A stretch of 64,000 nucleotides of DNA. Origin: Winogradskya consettensis. Its GTDB lineage: Bacteria > Actinomycetota > Actinomycetes > Mycobacteriales > Micromonosporaceae. Positions 50,211 through 58,935 of the stretch are shown piece after piece. Each line of letters begins with the position of its first letter. Position 1 is the stretch's first letter. Under the pieces are notes generated by a model that worked only from the letters and a program-made list of their open reading frames with translations, had not been told where the DNA came from and made no database searches. Position numbers and translations under genes: made by a program. The DNA lies in NCBI RefSeq assembly GCF_018332715.1, contig NZ_BOQP01000017.1, positions 62,001-126,000 of the forward strand. The letters are read 5' to 3'.

Positions 50211-52070
50211 ATGATCATTATCTATGGCGGAGCGGCGGACACACAGGACACGTCCCAGCTACGCGACCGCGTCGAGCGCCTGATCAGGCATCTCGGGCCG
50301 GCCCGTCTCGTCGGGGGTCTCGTGACGGACGCCGAGCTCATGGTCGCCGCGGAGGGACTGAAGGCCGGCCGCGAGGTGCTTGCCGTCGTGCCGGACACCC
50401 GGGACGCCTTCCGCGCTGCCATGGCGGCCGAGCACGGTGACGCGTGGACCCGTACGTTCGACCAGCTCCTCGATGCCCCGCGGCTCACCCTGCGCGAGCT
50501 GACCCCTGGTGAGACCCTGCTCGACGTGGCGGCGGAAGCTGCCGGCGACGAGCAGCAATGGCTGGTGACGATCGGTCCCCGCGACGCGGAACCGGCCGGC
50601 GAGGCGGTCCGGGACCTGATCGCCCGGGCCCAGCAACGCGGCCTGCTCACCCTCGACCTCTCCCCCGTACGCAGGGAGCAGCGCGCTTTCGTCGTCATGC
50701 CCTACGGCAGCAAGAAGGACGCCGAGTCAGGTGCCGAGATCGACTGCGACTGCGTCTTCGACCGGGTGTACGTGCCCCTGCTGGAGGACGCGGATCTCGA
50801 CTGGAGCCGCGCCGACCTCGGCAAGGACACCGGCATCATCCACCCCTCGATGCTGGCCGAGCTGGCCAACTGCGACGTGGTGCTCGTCGACCTGACCACC
50901 ACCAACTTCAACGTCGCCTACGAGCTCGGCGTCCGTCACGTCTTCGCCGCCGCGAGCACGATGCTGGTCGGCCCGCACATCATCGAACTGGGCAAACGCA
51001 CCCCGCCGTTCGACATCGCCATGAGCCGCGTCCACTCCTTCGACCGCGGCCTGCACCTCACCGACGAACAGGCCACCGAGGCGATCCGCAAGCTGGGCCC
51101 GGTGCTGGAGCTGGCCGTCGCCAAGGCCGAGGACGACAGCCCGGCGCATGCCTGGTTCGCGATGGTCGAGCGGTCGGCCCCGTTGCTGCTGCACAACGAG
51201 GTGCGGGAGCGGGAGGCACGGTTCGCCGACGCCCACCGCAGGGTCGCGGACGCGACCCGGTTCGCCACGATCCTCGACACCGCCCGATGGCTGGACACCG
51301 CCGGTCTCGGTACGCGCGACAGCCAGGCGTTGCGCATCAAGCTCGGCGCGGCCCTGCTCGGCATCCAGGCGTACGCGGAGGCTCTCCAGCTGTTCGACCG
51401 CTCGCAGCCCGAGGTCGGCGACCCGCAGCACAAGATCTGGCTCCTGAACACGGTGATGGCGTACCGCAGGCTCAGCGAGCAGACCGGCGTCACCCCGCAG
51501 GAGAAGCTCGCCCACGTGGACAGAGCACAGCGGCTGCTGGAGAAGGCGGTCCGGGACGGGTACGGCGACTCCGAGACGTACGGCATCTGGGGCGGCATGA
51601 TCAAGCGCGAGATCCAGTCCGCGGGCCTGCCCCGGGAGGACCCACGGACCAGGGAACTGTTCACGGCCATGGCGGAGAAGTACCGGGAGGGCTTCGACCG
51701 TGATCCCAGCTACTACACAGGCATCAACCTGCTCCTGGCGATGCGCCTCTGCAGCCCCGAACGCGACGGGCGGTTCCACGACGAGTTCACGGAGATCGGC
51801 GCCGCCACCCGCCTCTTCGCCAACCGCGCCCTGCGCTGGGACCGGTCGGACGTCTGGGCCCGGCTGACCCTGGCGGAGCTGGCACTGCACCAGGCTCTGG
51901 AGAACACCGCCCCGGACCTGACCGGCCCGGCAGCCCTCTACCTCACGGCCTTCCGGACAGCCAACCCCGACCAGATCGCCTCGGCCCGCAACCAGCTCGA
52001 GTTCCTCCGCACCTACGACTCCTTCCCCACCGAGATCACCACCCTGCTCGGCCACCTCGATCAGCGGTGA
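50211..52070 (+). CDS. SLOG-like / deoxyribosyltransferase-TIR-like / TRAFs-binding (DUF4071) protein
   Basis: 619 residues from ATG 50211 (GTG 50202 possible). Part 1 (about 1-150): a Rossmann-like domain with MIIIYGGAADTQDTSQ and LVGGLVTDAELMVAAEGLKA, resembling SLOG proteins. Part 2 (about 160-290): AFVVMPYGSKKDAESGAEID, then CDCVFDRVYVPLLEDADLDW, ANCDVVLVDLTTTNFNVAYE and LGVRHVF, the pattern of nucleoside 2-deoxyribosyltransferase-like/TIR-like NAD- or nucleotide-cleaving domains. Part 3 (about 305-615): helical TPR-like repeats matching DUF4071, the TRAFs-binding region of ASK1-type kinases. It is divergent from the SLOG/SLATT genes across 133 bp. Probable conflict-system signalling enzyme; activity unproven. 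Confidence 0.82.
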   Translation: MIIIYGGAADTQDTSQLRDRVERLIRHLGPARLVGGLVTDAELMVAAEGLKAGREVLAVVPDTRDAFRAAMAAEHGDAWTRTFDQLLDAPRLTLRELTPGETLLDVAAEAAGDEQQWLVTIGPRDAEPAGEAVRDLIARAQQRGLLTLDLSPVRREQRAFVVMPYGSKKDAESGAEIDCDCVFDRVYVPLLEDADLDWSRADLGKDTGIIHPSMLAELANCDVVLVDLTTTNFNVAYELGVRHVFAAASTMLVGPHIIELGKRTPPFDIAMSRVHSFDRGLHLTDEQATEAIRKLGPVLELAVAKAEDDSPAHAWFAMVERSAPLLLHNEVREREARFADAHRRVADATRFATILDTARWLDTAGLGTRDSQALRIKLGAALLGIQAYAEALQLFDRSQPEVGDPQHKIWLLNTVMAYRRLSEQTGVTPQEKLAHVDRAQRLLEKAVRDGYGDSETYGIWGGMIKREIQSAGLPREDPRTRELFTAMAEKYREGFDRDPSYYTGINLLLAMRLCSPERDGRFHDEFTEIGAATRLFANRALRWDRSDVWARLTLAELALHQALENTAPDLTGPAALYLTAFRTANPDQIASARNQLEFLRTYDSFPTEITTLLGHLDQR

Positions 52071-52096
52071 CCCGCCGCATCCCGGTTGCTCGCCCG

Positions 52097-52852
52097 TCAG
52101 AACGAGAGGTCGGCGGCGAGGCCGTAATGATCCGAGAGGTAGGTCTGGCGTCCGTCGCCCAGCGTCACCGGGTTCTGCAGGACGAGCCGGGTGGAGGCGG
52201 TCAGCCCCGGCCGGACCAGGACGTGGTCGAAGGCGGGCGGCGACGGCCAGCGCGGGGTCGGGCGGTACGTCGGCTCGGTGTCCCCGGCCCGGGTGTCCTC
52301 CAGCCCGGCATCGGTCAGAAACCCGGCGAGCGACGACGCCGTCCGGGGCACGTTCAGGTCACCGGCGACCACCACCGGCAGTGCCGCGTCGACCCCCGAG
52401 ACGACCGCGGCGAGCGTGGCCAGTTCGCGACGCTGGACGTGGGTGTACCGGCCCTCCCGTGACCAGTCGCCGTCGCGGTTGGCCGACAGGTGGGTGTTGA
52501 TCACCGCGAGCGGGCCGGCGGCGGTCGTGACCTGGACGACCTGGGCGCCCTTGCGCATGATGAACTCGGGTCGCACCGGCCCGGTCATCGGATACCGTAC
52601 GAACCGGGCGCTCACGATCGGCAGCCGGGACAGCACCACGAGCCCGCCCCGGAGCAGCACCGTCCCGCTCCAGGCCCGGTGACCGTACGAGCGGGCGAGA
52701 CTCCGCAGCAGCACCGCGTGGGAGCGGTACATCACCTCCTGCAGGCACACCACGTCGTACCCGGAGCTCTCCAGGAGCCCGCCGAGGACCCGCAGCCGGG
52801 CCCGGACGTCCCCCTTCATCAGCGCGTTCAGGGTCAGCAGCGACACAGCCAT
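52097..52852 (-). CDS. endonuclease/exonuclease/phosphatase (EEP) family protein
   Basis: 251 residues from ATG 52852; a TTG two codons earlier is less likely. EEP-fold motifs: SLLTLNALMKG (Asn), VVCLQEVMYRSH (Glu metal ligand), INTHLSANRDGD (His), VVAGDLNVPRTAS (GDLN) and the C-terminal FDHVLVR plus LSDHYGLAADL (catalytic His of SDH). No signal peptide. Such proteins hydrolyse phosphodiesters in nucleic acids, lipids or inositol phosphates; the substrate is not clear. It lies next to the conflict genes but on the opposite strand with its own start. Confidence 0.88.
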   Translation of the reverse strand: MAVSLLTLNALMKGDVRARLRVLGGLLESSGYDVVCLQEVMYRSHAVLLRSLARSYGHRAWSGTVLLRGGLVVLSRLPIVSARFVRYPMTGPVRPEFIMRKGAQVVQVTTAAGPLAVINTHLSANRDGDWSREGRYTHVQRRELATLAAVVSGVDAALPVVVAGDLNVPRTASSLAGFLTDAGLEDTRAGDTEPTYRPTPRWPSPPAFDHVLVRPGLTASTRLVLQNPVTLGDGRQTYLSDHYGLAADLSF

Positions 52853-52942
52853 GATCAAGACCTTATGGGTACGTTTCTCAGGTACCGCTCAAGGAGTACG
52901 GGTACCGCTCATGGTTGCATTTCGGGAGCCGATGGGCCGGAC

Positions 52943-54454
52943 ATGAATGCCGCCCCCGCAACTCTGGACGGCTCGCTCGACAGCCTCGTCGCCGGCGTCT
53001 ACGTCAGCCACAAGGGTCTCGCCGACCGGGCCGAAGCGCTCGTGCGCGCCGCCGTCACCGCCGGGGACCGCCAGCTCGCCGATCTCGGCCGGCTCGTGCT
53101 CGCCGAGCTGCACAACCGCGGCGGTCGTGCCCCCGAGGGGATCGCGCAGGCGCGCGCCGTGCTCGCCGGGACCGGTGACCGGATCGTCGTCGCCCACGCC
53201 CACGCCGTCGTGGCCGGGGGGCTGTGGCGGATCGGGGACAACGCGCAGGCGGTGCGGAACGCGTACCCGGCGAGCCGGATGCTGCATCCCGGTGACCCGC
53301 CGGTGCTGCGCGCCGACCATGCCATCGTCCTGGCTCTGCAGGTCAACGACCGGCGCATCGGCGGCATGTCGCACCGGGAGTTCCGGGTGGCGCAGGAGCT
53401 GGCCGAGGCGGCCCGGGTGCCCGCGCTGATCCTGGCGAACCTGAACAACTGGGCGTGGTGCTCGTACACCTCCGGTGACCTGCGGACCGCCGCCGACCTC
53501 GTGGACCGGATGCGGATGTGCAGCGAGCGCACCGGGGAGCCACTGAACGCCTCCTGCGCCGACACGATGGCGCGGATCATGCTGGAGACCGGGGATCCCG
53601 CCGGGGCGCTCGCGCTGATCGAGCGGGCCATCGCGACGTCCGAGCCGACCGACTCCGACGCCGTGCCGAACGCCCTGATCACCCTCGCCGACATCCAGCG
53701 CCGGGACGGCAACGTCGGCGCGGCGCTGGACACGCTGTGGGCCTGCCGGGAGATGGCGGCCCGGGACCGGCTCGCCGACGTCGACGCGCTGGCCCGCAAG
53801 ATGATCGCCGGGTGCCATGCCGAGCTGGGTGACTTCGCCACCGCGTACCACGAGATGGTCGAGTTCCACGAGGCCTGGACCGTACGCCGGTCCGAGCGCA
53901 GCGAGGTCATGGCCCGCGTCGCGCACGCCCAGTTCGCCGTCGACGAGGCCCGCCGCACCACGGAGCGGTTCCGCGAGATGGCCGAACGGGACGCGCTGAC
54001 CGGCCTGTGGAACCGGCGCCGCTCGGACGCGCAGCTCGCCGACCTGATCCGCACCCCGGCCACCCAGCGCGGCCCGGTCAGCGTCGCCCTGATCGACCTC
54101 GACCACTTCAAGGCGGTCAACGACACCTACACGCACGCGATCGGCGACATGGTCCTGTGCCGCGTCGCCGAGCTGCTCGCCAAGGTGGGCGGGCACGCGG
54201 GCCGGCACGGCGGTGAGGAGTTCATCCTGATCCTCGACGCGGACCCGGCGGTCGCCGCCCGGCGCGTCGAGGGCCTGCGCGCGGCGATCCAGTCGTATGC
54301 CTGGACCGCCGTCGCGAACGGGCTGAGCGTCACGGCCAGCATCGGGCTCACCGCGCTGCGCCCGGACGACACGGCCCGCACCCTGGTCAACCGCGCCGAC
54401 GAGCTGCTCTACGCGGCCAAGCACGCCGGCCGCAACCGCGTCATCACGGGTTAA
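52943..54454 (+). CDS. TPR-like sensor with GGDEF diguanylate cyclase domain
   Basis: 503 residues from ATG 52943. Residues about 1-330 are alpha-helical repeats (LADRAEALVRAAVTAGDRQL, then MARIMLETGDPAGALALIER), with a linking helix RRTTERFREMAERDALTGLW NRRRSD leading into the GGDEF domain. The active site is GRHGGEEFILILDAD (GGEEF, active form), and DLDHFKAVNDTYTHAIGD binds Mg-GTP. No RxxD inhibition site stands before GGEEF. It should make cyclic di-GMP from GTP in response to whatever the repeat region binds. It has no membrane helix. Converges on the next gene with a 4-bp overlap. Confidence 0.9.
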   Translation: MNAAPATLDGSLDSLVAGVYVSHKGLADRAEALVRAAVTAGDRQLADLGRLVLAELHNRGGRAPEGIAQARAVLAGTGDRIVVAHAHAVVAGGLWRIGDNAQAVRNAYPASRMLHPGDPPVLRADHAIVLALQVNDRRIGGMSHREFRVAQELAEAARVPALILANLNNWAWCSYTSGDLRTAADLVDRMRMCSERTGEPLNASCADTMARIMLETGDPAGALALIERAIATSEPTDSDAVPNALITLADIQRRDGNVGAALDTLWACREMAARDRLADVDALARKMIAGCHAELGDFATAYHEMVEFHEAWTVRRSERSEVMARVAHAQFAVDEARRTTERFREMAERDALTGLWNRRRSDAQLADLIRTPATQRGPVSVALIDLDHFKAVNDTYTHAIGDMVLCRVAELLAKVGGHAGRHGGEEFILILDADPAVAARRVEGLRAAIQSYAWTAVANGLSVTASIGLTALRPDDTARTLVNRADELLYAAKHAGRNRVITG

Positions 54455-55365
54455 CGCACGGACAGCCGGTAGACGGAGATGCCGTATCCGTTGCTGCGTT
54501 GCAGGCCGTAGACGCGTACCCAGCGGGCGGGGGTTGCCTTGAACGTCGTGGTGACCGCGCCCTCCTTGCCCTTCGCGCCGGTGTACGCGGACCGCCACGC
54601 GCTGCCGTTGTCCGATACCTCGACGCGGTACTCGGTGGCGTACGCGCGTTCCCACACGACCTCGACCCGGCTGACCGACCAGAGCTCGCCCAGGTCGACC
54701 GCGATCCACTGGTTGTCGGCGAAGCCGCTGCCCCACCGGGTGGAGTCGTCCCCGTCGACGGCGTCCGCACCGGGCCACGCCCTGCCCTCGGTGCTGGAGA
54801 CGCTGACCGGGCGGTGCAGGGCGAGGTCGGCCCCGTCGTTTACCCGTCCCGCCGGGGTCGTGACGGTCACCTTCGGGGCCGGCGCTGTGGTGGTGAGCCC
54901 GGCGGACGGCGCCGTGGACGGCACTCCGGTCGCCAGTGGCACCACACCGTTCGAGACCTCGCCGTCCGAGAGCGCACCCAGCGAGGCGACAGCGCTCGGC
55001 GCCGTGCCGGTGGCCGTCGTGGCGCCCGGCGCCTCCTCGGAGAACGCCCGGGCCGGCGGCCCACCTGCCGCCGCGTCGTCCTCCCCGGATGGGCGCAGGG
55101 CCACGGCCACGCCGACCGTCACGACGGCCAGGGCCGCCGCCCCCGCCGATGCCCAGACCCACCGCCGGCGCCCCCGCGACGCCGCCGGCGGGGTCTCCGG
55201 AGCGGTGGGCCGCTCCGGGGATGGTGGCTCCGGCCGCACCAGGGGCGGGGCGGCCGCCGCCGCCTGACGCTTGCCGAAAGCACCGGAGGTCAAGGACATC
55301 GACGCTGGTGGTTGCCTTGGTTTCCAGCCCTGCCTGGGGTCCGGATCACCCTGCTCGTTCGTCAC
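54451..55365 (-). CDS. membrane-anchored discoidin (F5/8 type C) domain protein
   Basis: 304 residues if begun at GTG 55365 (VTNEQGDPDPRQG); ATG 55299 (MSLTSGAFGKRQ) is the alternative. A Pro-rich cytoplasmic N-terminus precedes a membrane helix (about 70-90, WASAGAAALAVVTVGVAVAL), a Ser/Thr/Ala/Pro stalk, and a C-terminal F5/8 type C domain of about 125 residues: LALHRPVSVSSTEGRAWPGA, DGDDSTRWGSGFADNQWIAV, DLGELWSVSRVEVVWERAYA and WVRVYGLQR. Such domains bind sugars or surfaces. The layout is the same as that of the ricin-domain protein at 17135: one anchor, one stalk, one lectin-like head. Confidence 0.82.
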   Translation of the reverse strand: MTNEQGDPDPRQGWKPRQPPASMSLTSGAFGKRQAAAAAPPLVRPEPPSPERPTAPETPPAASRGRRRWVWASAGAAALAVVTVGVAVALRPSGEDDAAAGGPPARAFSEEAPGATTATGTAPSAVASLGALSDGEVSNGVVPLATGVPSTAPSAGLTTTAPAPKVTVTTPAGRVNDGADLALHRPVSVSSTEGRAWPGADAVDGDDSTRWGSGFADNQWIAVDLGELWSVSRVEVVWERAYATEYRVEVSDNGSAWRSAYTGAKGKEGAVTTTFKATPARWVRVYGLQRSNGYGISVYRLSVR

Positions 55366-55414
55366 GGGTGACTTGATATCACCGGTGTGCACAACACTCC
55401 ACTGTGGCCGATTG

Positions 55415-56359
55415 TCAGATTCCGGCGCGCCGCTTGTGGAACACCCGGCGCCACGCACCGCGGGCCCCGTCACGCCCGGCCTTGAGCACCACGCCGACCT
55501 GGTTGAACACTCCGTCACTGGTGATCAGCAGCTCCCCGACGTAGGCCGAGGCGCGGTCCATCACCAACCGGGCGTGGGCGAGATGCTCGGCCTCGTCGCG
55601 CAGGTCCCACAGCCGCCTGCCCTGGTCCCACGCGTGCGCGCGGGTCGCTGCCACCAGCACCGACTGGCTCCAGTCGTCGAGGTCACCGGCCAGCATGTCG
55701 ACGCGCAGCTGCCAGCTGGTCGAGTAGCGGCGGCGCAGCCGGGGGATCTCCTGGTAGAAGATCTTGTTGATCAGCAGGTAGTCGGGGTGCACGACGTCGC
55801 CGGGCGGTGTGCCGAGCCGCTCCCACGTGGCGACCAGCGCCAGCGCCAGGTCGTGGTTGATGTGGGCGTTGACCCCGAGGATCGCGGCGGCGAGCCGGCT
55901 GATCTTTTCGTCCTGGGCGCGGCGGAACAGCACCTCCCAGGCGTCCGGGGTGCTGTGGTCCTCCTCGCCCCACAGCCGCAGCGCGTCGAAGTAGCGCTTG
56001 GCGAACTCGACGTCGAGCAGCTCCAGGAATTCCGGGTCGACCACGTCGGGGCCGGTCAGGGCCGCCCCCACCCGGTCGGTGATGGTGAAGTAGAGCGAGT
56101 TGAACGACGCGATCCGGTTGGCGGCCGGCGGCGGCAGCAGGTCCATGATGCGCTGTGCCCGGGTCAGCATCTCGAGGACCTCGGCGATCGTCGCCGGGGG
56201 CACCGCGCAGAGCTCGGCCATCTCGCGTTTGGCCTCGCCCCAGCCCCGGCCGGACGGCACCAGGCCGGGCTCGTCCGGCGCGATGCGGATGCGTTCGGTG
56301 CGCAGCAGGTCGGCGCTGCTGCGCACGGTGTTGATGTCGAAGGCGACTGTCGCGGTCAT
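55415..56359 (-). CDS. DUF5995 family protein
   Basis: 314 residues from ATG 56359 with GAGGGGG at normal distance; a longer frame to 56455 is rejected. Helical soluble protein: LLPPPAANRIASFNSLYFTI, ISRLAAAILGVNAHINHDLA, then DYLLINKIFYQEIPRLRRRY and the C-terminal AWDQGRRLWDLRDEAEHLAH. The NAHINHDLALAL segment is the conserved core of DUF5995. Its three conserved His/Asp residues could bind a metal. Function is unknown; no neighbour explains it. Confidence 0.8.
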   Translation of the reverse strand: MTATVAFDINTVRSSADLLRTERIRIAPDEPGLVPSGRGWGEAKREMAELCAVPPATIAEVLEMLTRAQRIMDLLPPPAANRIASFNSLYFTITDRVGAALTGPDVVDPEFLELLDVEFAKRYFDALRLWGEEDHSTPDAWEVLFRRAQDEKISRLAAAILGVNAHINHDLALALVATWERLGTPPGDVVHPDYLLINKIFYQEIPRLRRRYSTSWQLRVDMLAGDLDDWSQSVLVAATRAHAWDQGRRLWDLRDEAEHLAHARLVMDRASAYVGELLITSDGVFNQVGVVLKAGRDGARGAWRRVFHKRRAGI

Positions 56360-56487
56360 CACGGCCCCCTCAGGCGTAACAACTCCGGAAATCAGCCACA
56401 GTCCACAGTCGGGCGGGCGATGACCAGCTTCCCGCAAGTTACCCGACAGTTCCACGCCGTTTCGTCATCAAGAGAGCAACGTCATCA

Positions 56488-57441
56488 TCATCGCGAGAGC
56501 AGTGTCACGAACCGCGTCACGTCGATGTTGCCGCCCGAGATGATCACGCCGACCCGGCCGGAGACCTTGAGCCGCCCCGACAGCAGCGCGGCCAGGCCGG
56601 TGGCACCGCTCGGCTCGATCACGATCCGCATCCGCTCGAACGCGAAACGCATCGCGTCGCAGATCTCGTCATCGCCGACCAGCGCGATCTCGTCGACCAG
56701 CCGCCGGTTCACCTCGAAGGTCAGCTCGCCCGGGGTGGGCGCGGCCAGGCCGTCCGCCACGGTCCGGGAGACGGGTACGGCGACCCGCTCCCCGGCATCG
56801 AGGGACCGCTTGGTGTCGTCGCCCTCCCGCGGCTCCACGCCGATCATCCGGATCCCGGGCAGCAGCCCCTTGGCGGCGGTGGCGCTGCCCGCCATGAGCC
56901 CGCCCCCGCCCACCGGCACGACGAGCGCGTCGAGGTCACCGGCCTGCTCCAGCAACTCCAGCGTGGCGGTGCCCTGCCCGGCCATCACGTCCGGGTGCTC
57001 GTACGGCGGGATCAGCGTCAGCCCCCGCTCGGCGGCCAGCGCCCCGGCCAGGGCGATCCGGTCCTCGCCGTAGCGGTCGAAGGTGAGCACCTCGGCGCCG
57101 TACCCCTCGGCGGCGGCCCGCTTGGACGCCGGGGAATCCTCGGGCATCAGGATCACCGCGTGACTGCCCAGCTCCTGCGCGGCCAGCGCGACGGCCTGCG
57201 CGTGATTACCCGACGAGTACGCCGCGATGCCGCTCGCCAGCTGCGCCGGGGTCAGCCGGGCACACGCGTTGTACGCGCCGCGGAACTTGAACGCGCCCAT
57301 CCGCTGGAAATTCTCGGCCTTGACGAAGACCTCGGCACCGACGAACGCGTCCAGGGTCCGCGACCGCAGCACCGGCGTGCGGTGCGCGACTCCCTTCAGG
57401 CGCTCGGCGGCGTCATGGACGTCGGCCAGGGTGATGCTCAA
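56488..57441 (-). CDS. PLP-dependent threonine/serine dehydratase-like enzyme
   Basis: 317 residues. PLP-binding Lys in MGAFKFRGAYNACARL, substrate loop SSGNHAQAVALAA, and phosphate-binding glycine loop VPVGGGGLMAGSATAAKGLL. It lacks the C-terminal ACT-like regulatory domains of biosynthetic IlvA, so it belongs with catabolic threonine dehydratases, threo-3-hydroxyaspartate ammonia-lyases or serine racemases, which are hard to separate. It likely deaminates a hydroxy amino acid to a 2-oxo acid. The gene precedes nothing on the same transcript except 128 bp to DUF5995. Confidence 0.88.
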   Translation of the reverse strand: MSITLADVHDAAERLKGVAHRTPVLRSRTLDAFVGAEVFVKAENFQRMGAFKFRGAYNACARLTPAQLASGIAAYSSGNHAQAVALAAQELGSHAVILMPEDSPASKRAAAEGYGAEVLTFDRYGEDRIALAGALAAERGLTLIPPYEHPDVMAGQGTATLELLEQAGDLDALVVPVGGGGLMAGSATAAKGLLPGIRMIGVEPREGDDTKRSLDAGERVAVPVSRTVADGLAAPTPGELTFEVNRRLVDEIALVGDDEICDAMRFAFERMRIVIEPSGATGLAALLSGRLKVSGRVGVIISGGNIDVTRFVTLLSR

Positions 57442-57475
57442 CTTGTGTCTTCTCCTGTTTCAGCGCCGCAGGCGA

Positions 57476-58852
57476 CTATGACGGCCGCAGGCGGCTTTTC
57501 TGGACTTTCCCCATGGCGTTACGGGGGAGTTCGGCCACCAGGTTCACCACGCGGGGGCGTTTGTGGGCGGCGAGGCGCTGCGCCACGAAGTCGATCAGCT
57601 CTTTCTCGGGGACCGGGCCGTCGGTGACGACGAACGCGGTGACCTGCTCGCCGAGGTCGGCGTGGGCGGTGCCGATGACGGCGGCCTCGCGGACGGCGGG
57701 GTGCAGCAGCAGGGCGTCCTCGACCTCGCCGGCGCCGACGCGGTAACCGCCGGTCTTGATGAGGTCGGTGGAGGCGCGCCCCACGATGCGGTGCCAGCCG
57801 TCGGCGCCGATCGTGGCGACGTCACCGGTGGTGAACCAGCCGTCGGTGAGGGCGGAGCCGTGGCCGAGGTAGCCGTCGAAGAGGGTCGCCCCGCGCACCT
57901 GCAGCTGGCCGATCGTCGCGCCGTCGTTCTCGAGCGGGACACCGGCGTCGTCGACGAGGCGGGTCTCGACGCCGCGCACCGGAACACCGACGTGGCCCGC
58001 GCGGCGCGGGCCGTCGTGGCGGGCACTCACGGTGATGAGCGTCTCGGTCATACCGTAACGCTCGACCGGTGCCTGCCCGGTGAGCGTCGTCAGCTCCTCG
58101 AAGACGGGCACGGGCAGCGGCGCGCTCCCCGACACGAGCAGCCGGGCACTGCGCAGCTCGCGGGCGGCGTCCGGCATGGCACACACACGCGACCACACCG
58201 TGGGGACGCCGAAGTAGAGGCTGCCGCGCGCTCTCGCGTACGCATCAGGGGTCGGCTTTCCGGTGTGCACCAACGGTGACCCGATGCGCAGCGGGCCGAG
58301 CACGCCGAGCACGAGCCCGTGCACGTGATAGAGCGGCAGGCCGTGCACGAGGGTGTCGCCGGCCGTCCACTGCCATGCCTCGGCGAGCGCGTCGAGGTCG
58401 GCCGCGATCGCCGCGCGCGAGACCACGACGCCCTTCGGCGGCCCGGTCGTCCCGCTCGTGTAGAGGATCAGCGCGGGTGTGCCCGCATCGGGCTCGGGAG
58501 GCACGGAACCGCTCACCCCGGGCCGCGTGATCGCCATGGTCGGGAGATCACCGGACGGCCCGTCGGACAACAGCACCGCCGCGCCGGAATCGCGCAGGAT
58601 GTGGGCGCGCTCGGTCGTGCCGGCGTCGGGCGGCACGGGCACGATCGGCACCCCGGCGAGCAGCCCCGCGGTGATCGCCACGATCGTCGGAAGCCCGGCG
58701 GTCGCGTCGACCGCCGCCACCGGCACCCCGCGCAACGACTCCGCGAGCGCCGACGCCCGGCCGAGCAACTCGTGGCGCGACACGGACTCCCCGGACGCGG
58801 TGACCGTGCGCGGGGTGTCCTCGGCGTCGTGCAAGGCTGTCAGCAAGCGCAT
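57476..58852 (-). CDS. acyl-CoA synthetase (AMP-binding), possibly malonyl-CoA synthetase-like
   Basis: 458 residues, shorter than usual long-chain ligases (500 or more). Motifs: ALILYTSGTTGPPKGVVVS (P-loop), RYGMTETLI, FTTGDVATIGADGWHRIVGR and the C-terminal catalytic Lys in PRNAMGKVQKSRL. The central LPLYHVHGLVLGVLGPLRIG and the compact size resemble malonyl- and short-chain acid ligases (MatB group). It activates a carboxylic acid to its CoA thioester through an acyl-adenylate. It is 34 bp upstream of the dehydratase gene on the same strand, so they may be cotranscribed. Confidence 0.87.
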   Translation of the reverse strand: MRLLTALHDAEDTPRTVTASGESVSRHELLGRASALAESLRGVPVAAVDATAGLPTIVAITAGLLAGVPIVPVPPDAGTTERAHILRDSGAAVLLSDGPSGDLPTMAITRPGVSGSVPPEPDAGTPALILYTSGTTGPPKGVVVSRAAIAADLDALAEAWQWTAGDTLVHGLPLYHVHGLVLGVLGPLRIGSPLVHTGKPTPDAYARARGSLYFGVPTVWSRVCAMPDAARELRSARLLVSGSAPLPVPVFEELTTLTGQAPVERYGMTETLITVSARHDGPRRAGHVGVPVRGVETRLVDDAGVPLENDGATIGQLQVRGATLFDGYLGHGSALTDGWFTTGDVATIGADGWHRIVGRASTDLIKTGGYRVGAGEVEDALLLHPAVREAAVIGTAHADLGEQVTAFVVTDGPVPEKELIDFVAQRLAAHKRPRVVNLVAELPRNAMGKVQKSRLRPS

Positions 58853-58935
58853 GTACCGATCTTCTCAGAGCCCCTGAGCCGGTCTGACACACCCTTGTAA
58901 CAACCGTATTCAGCGTGGAAAGGACAGACACCCCG

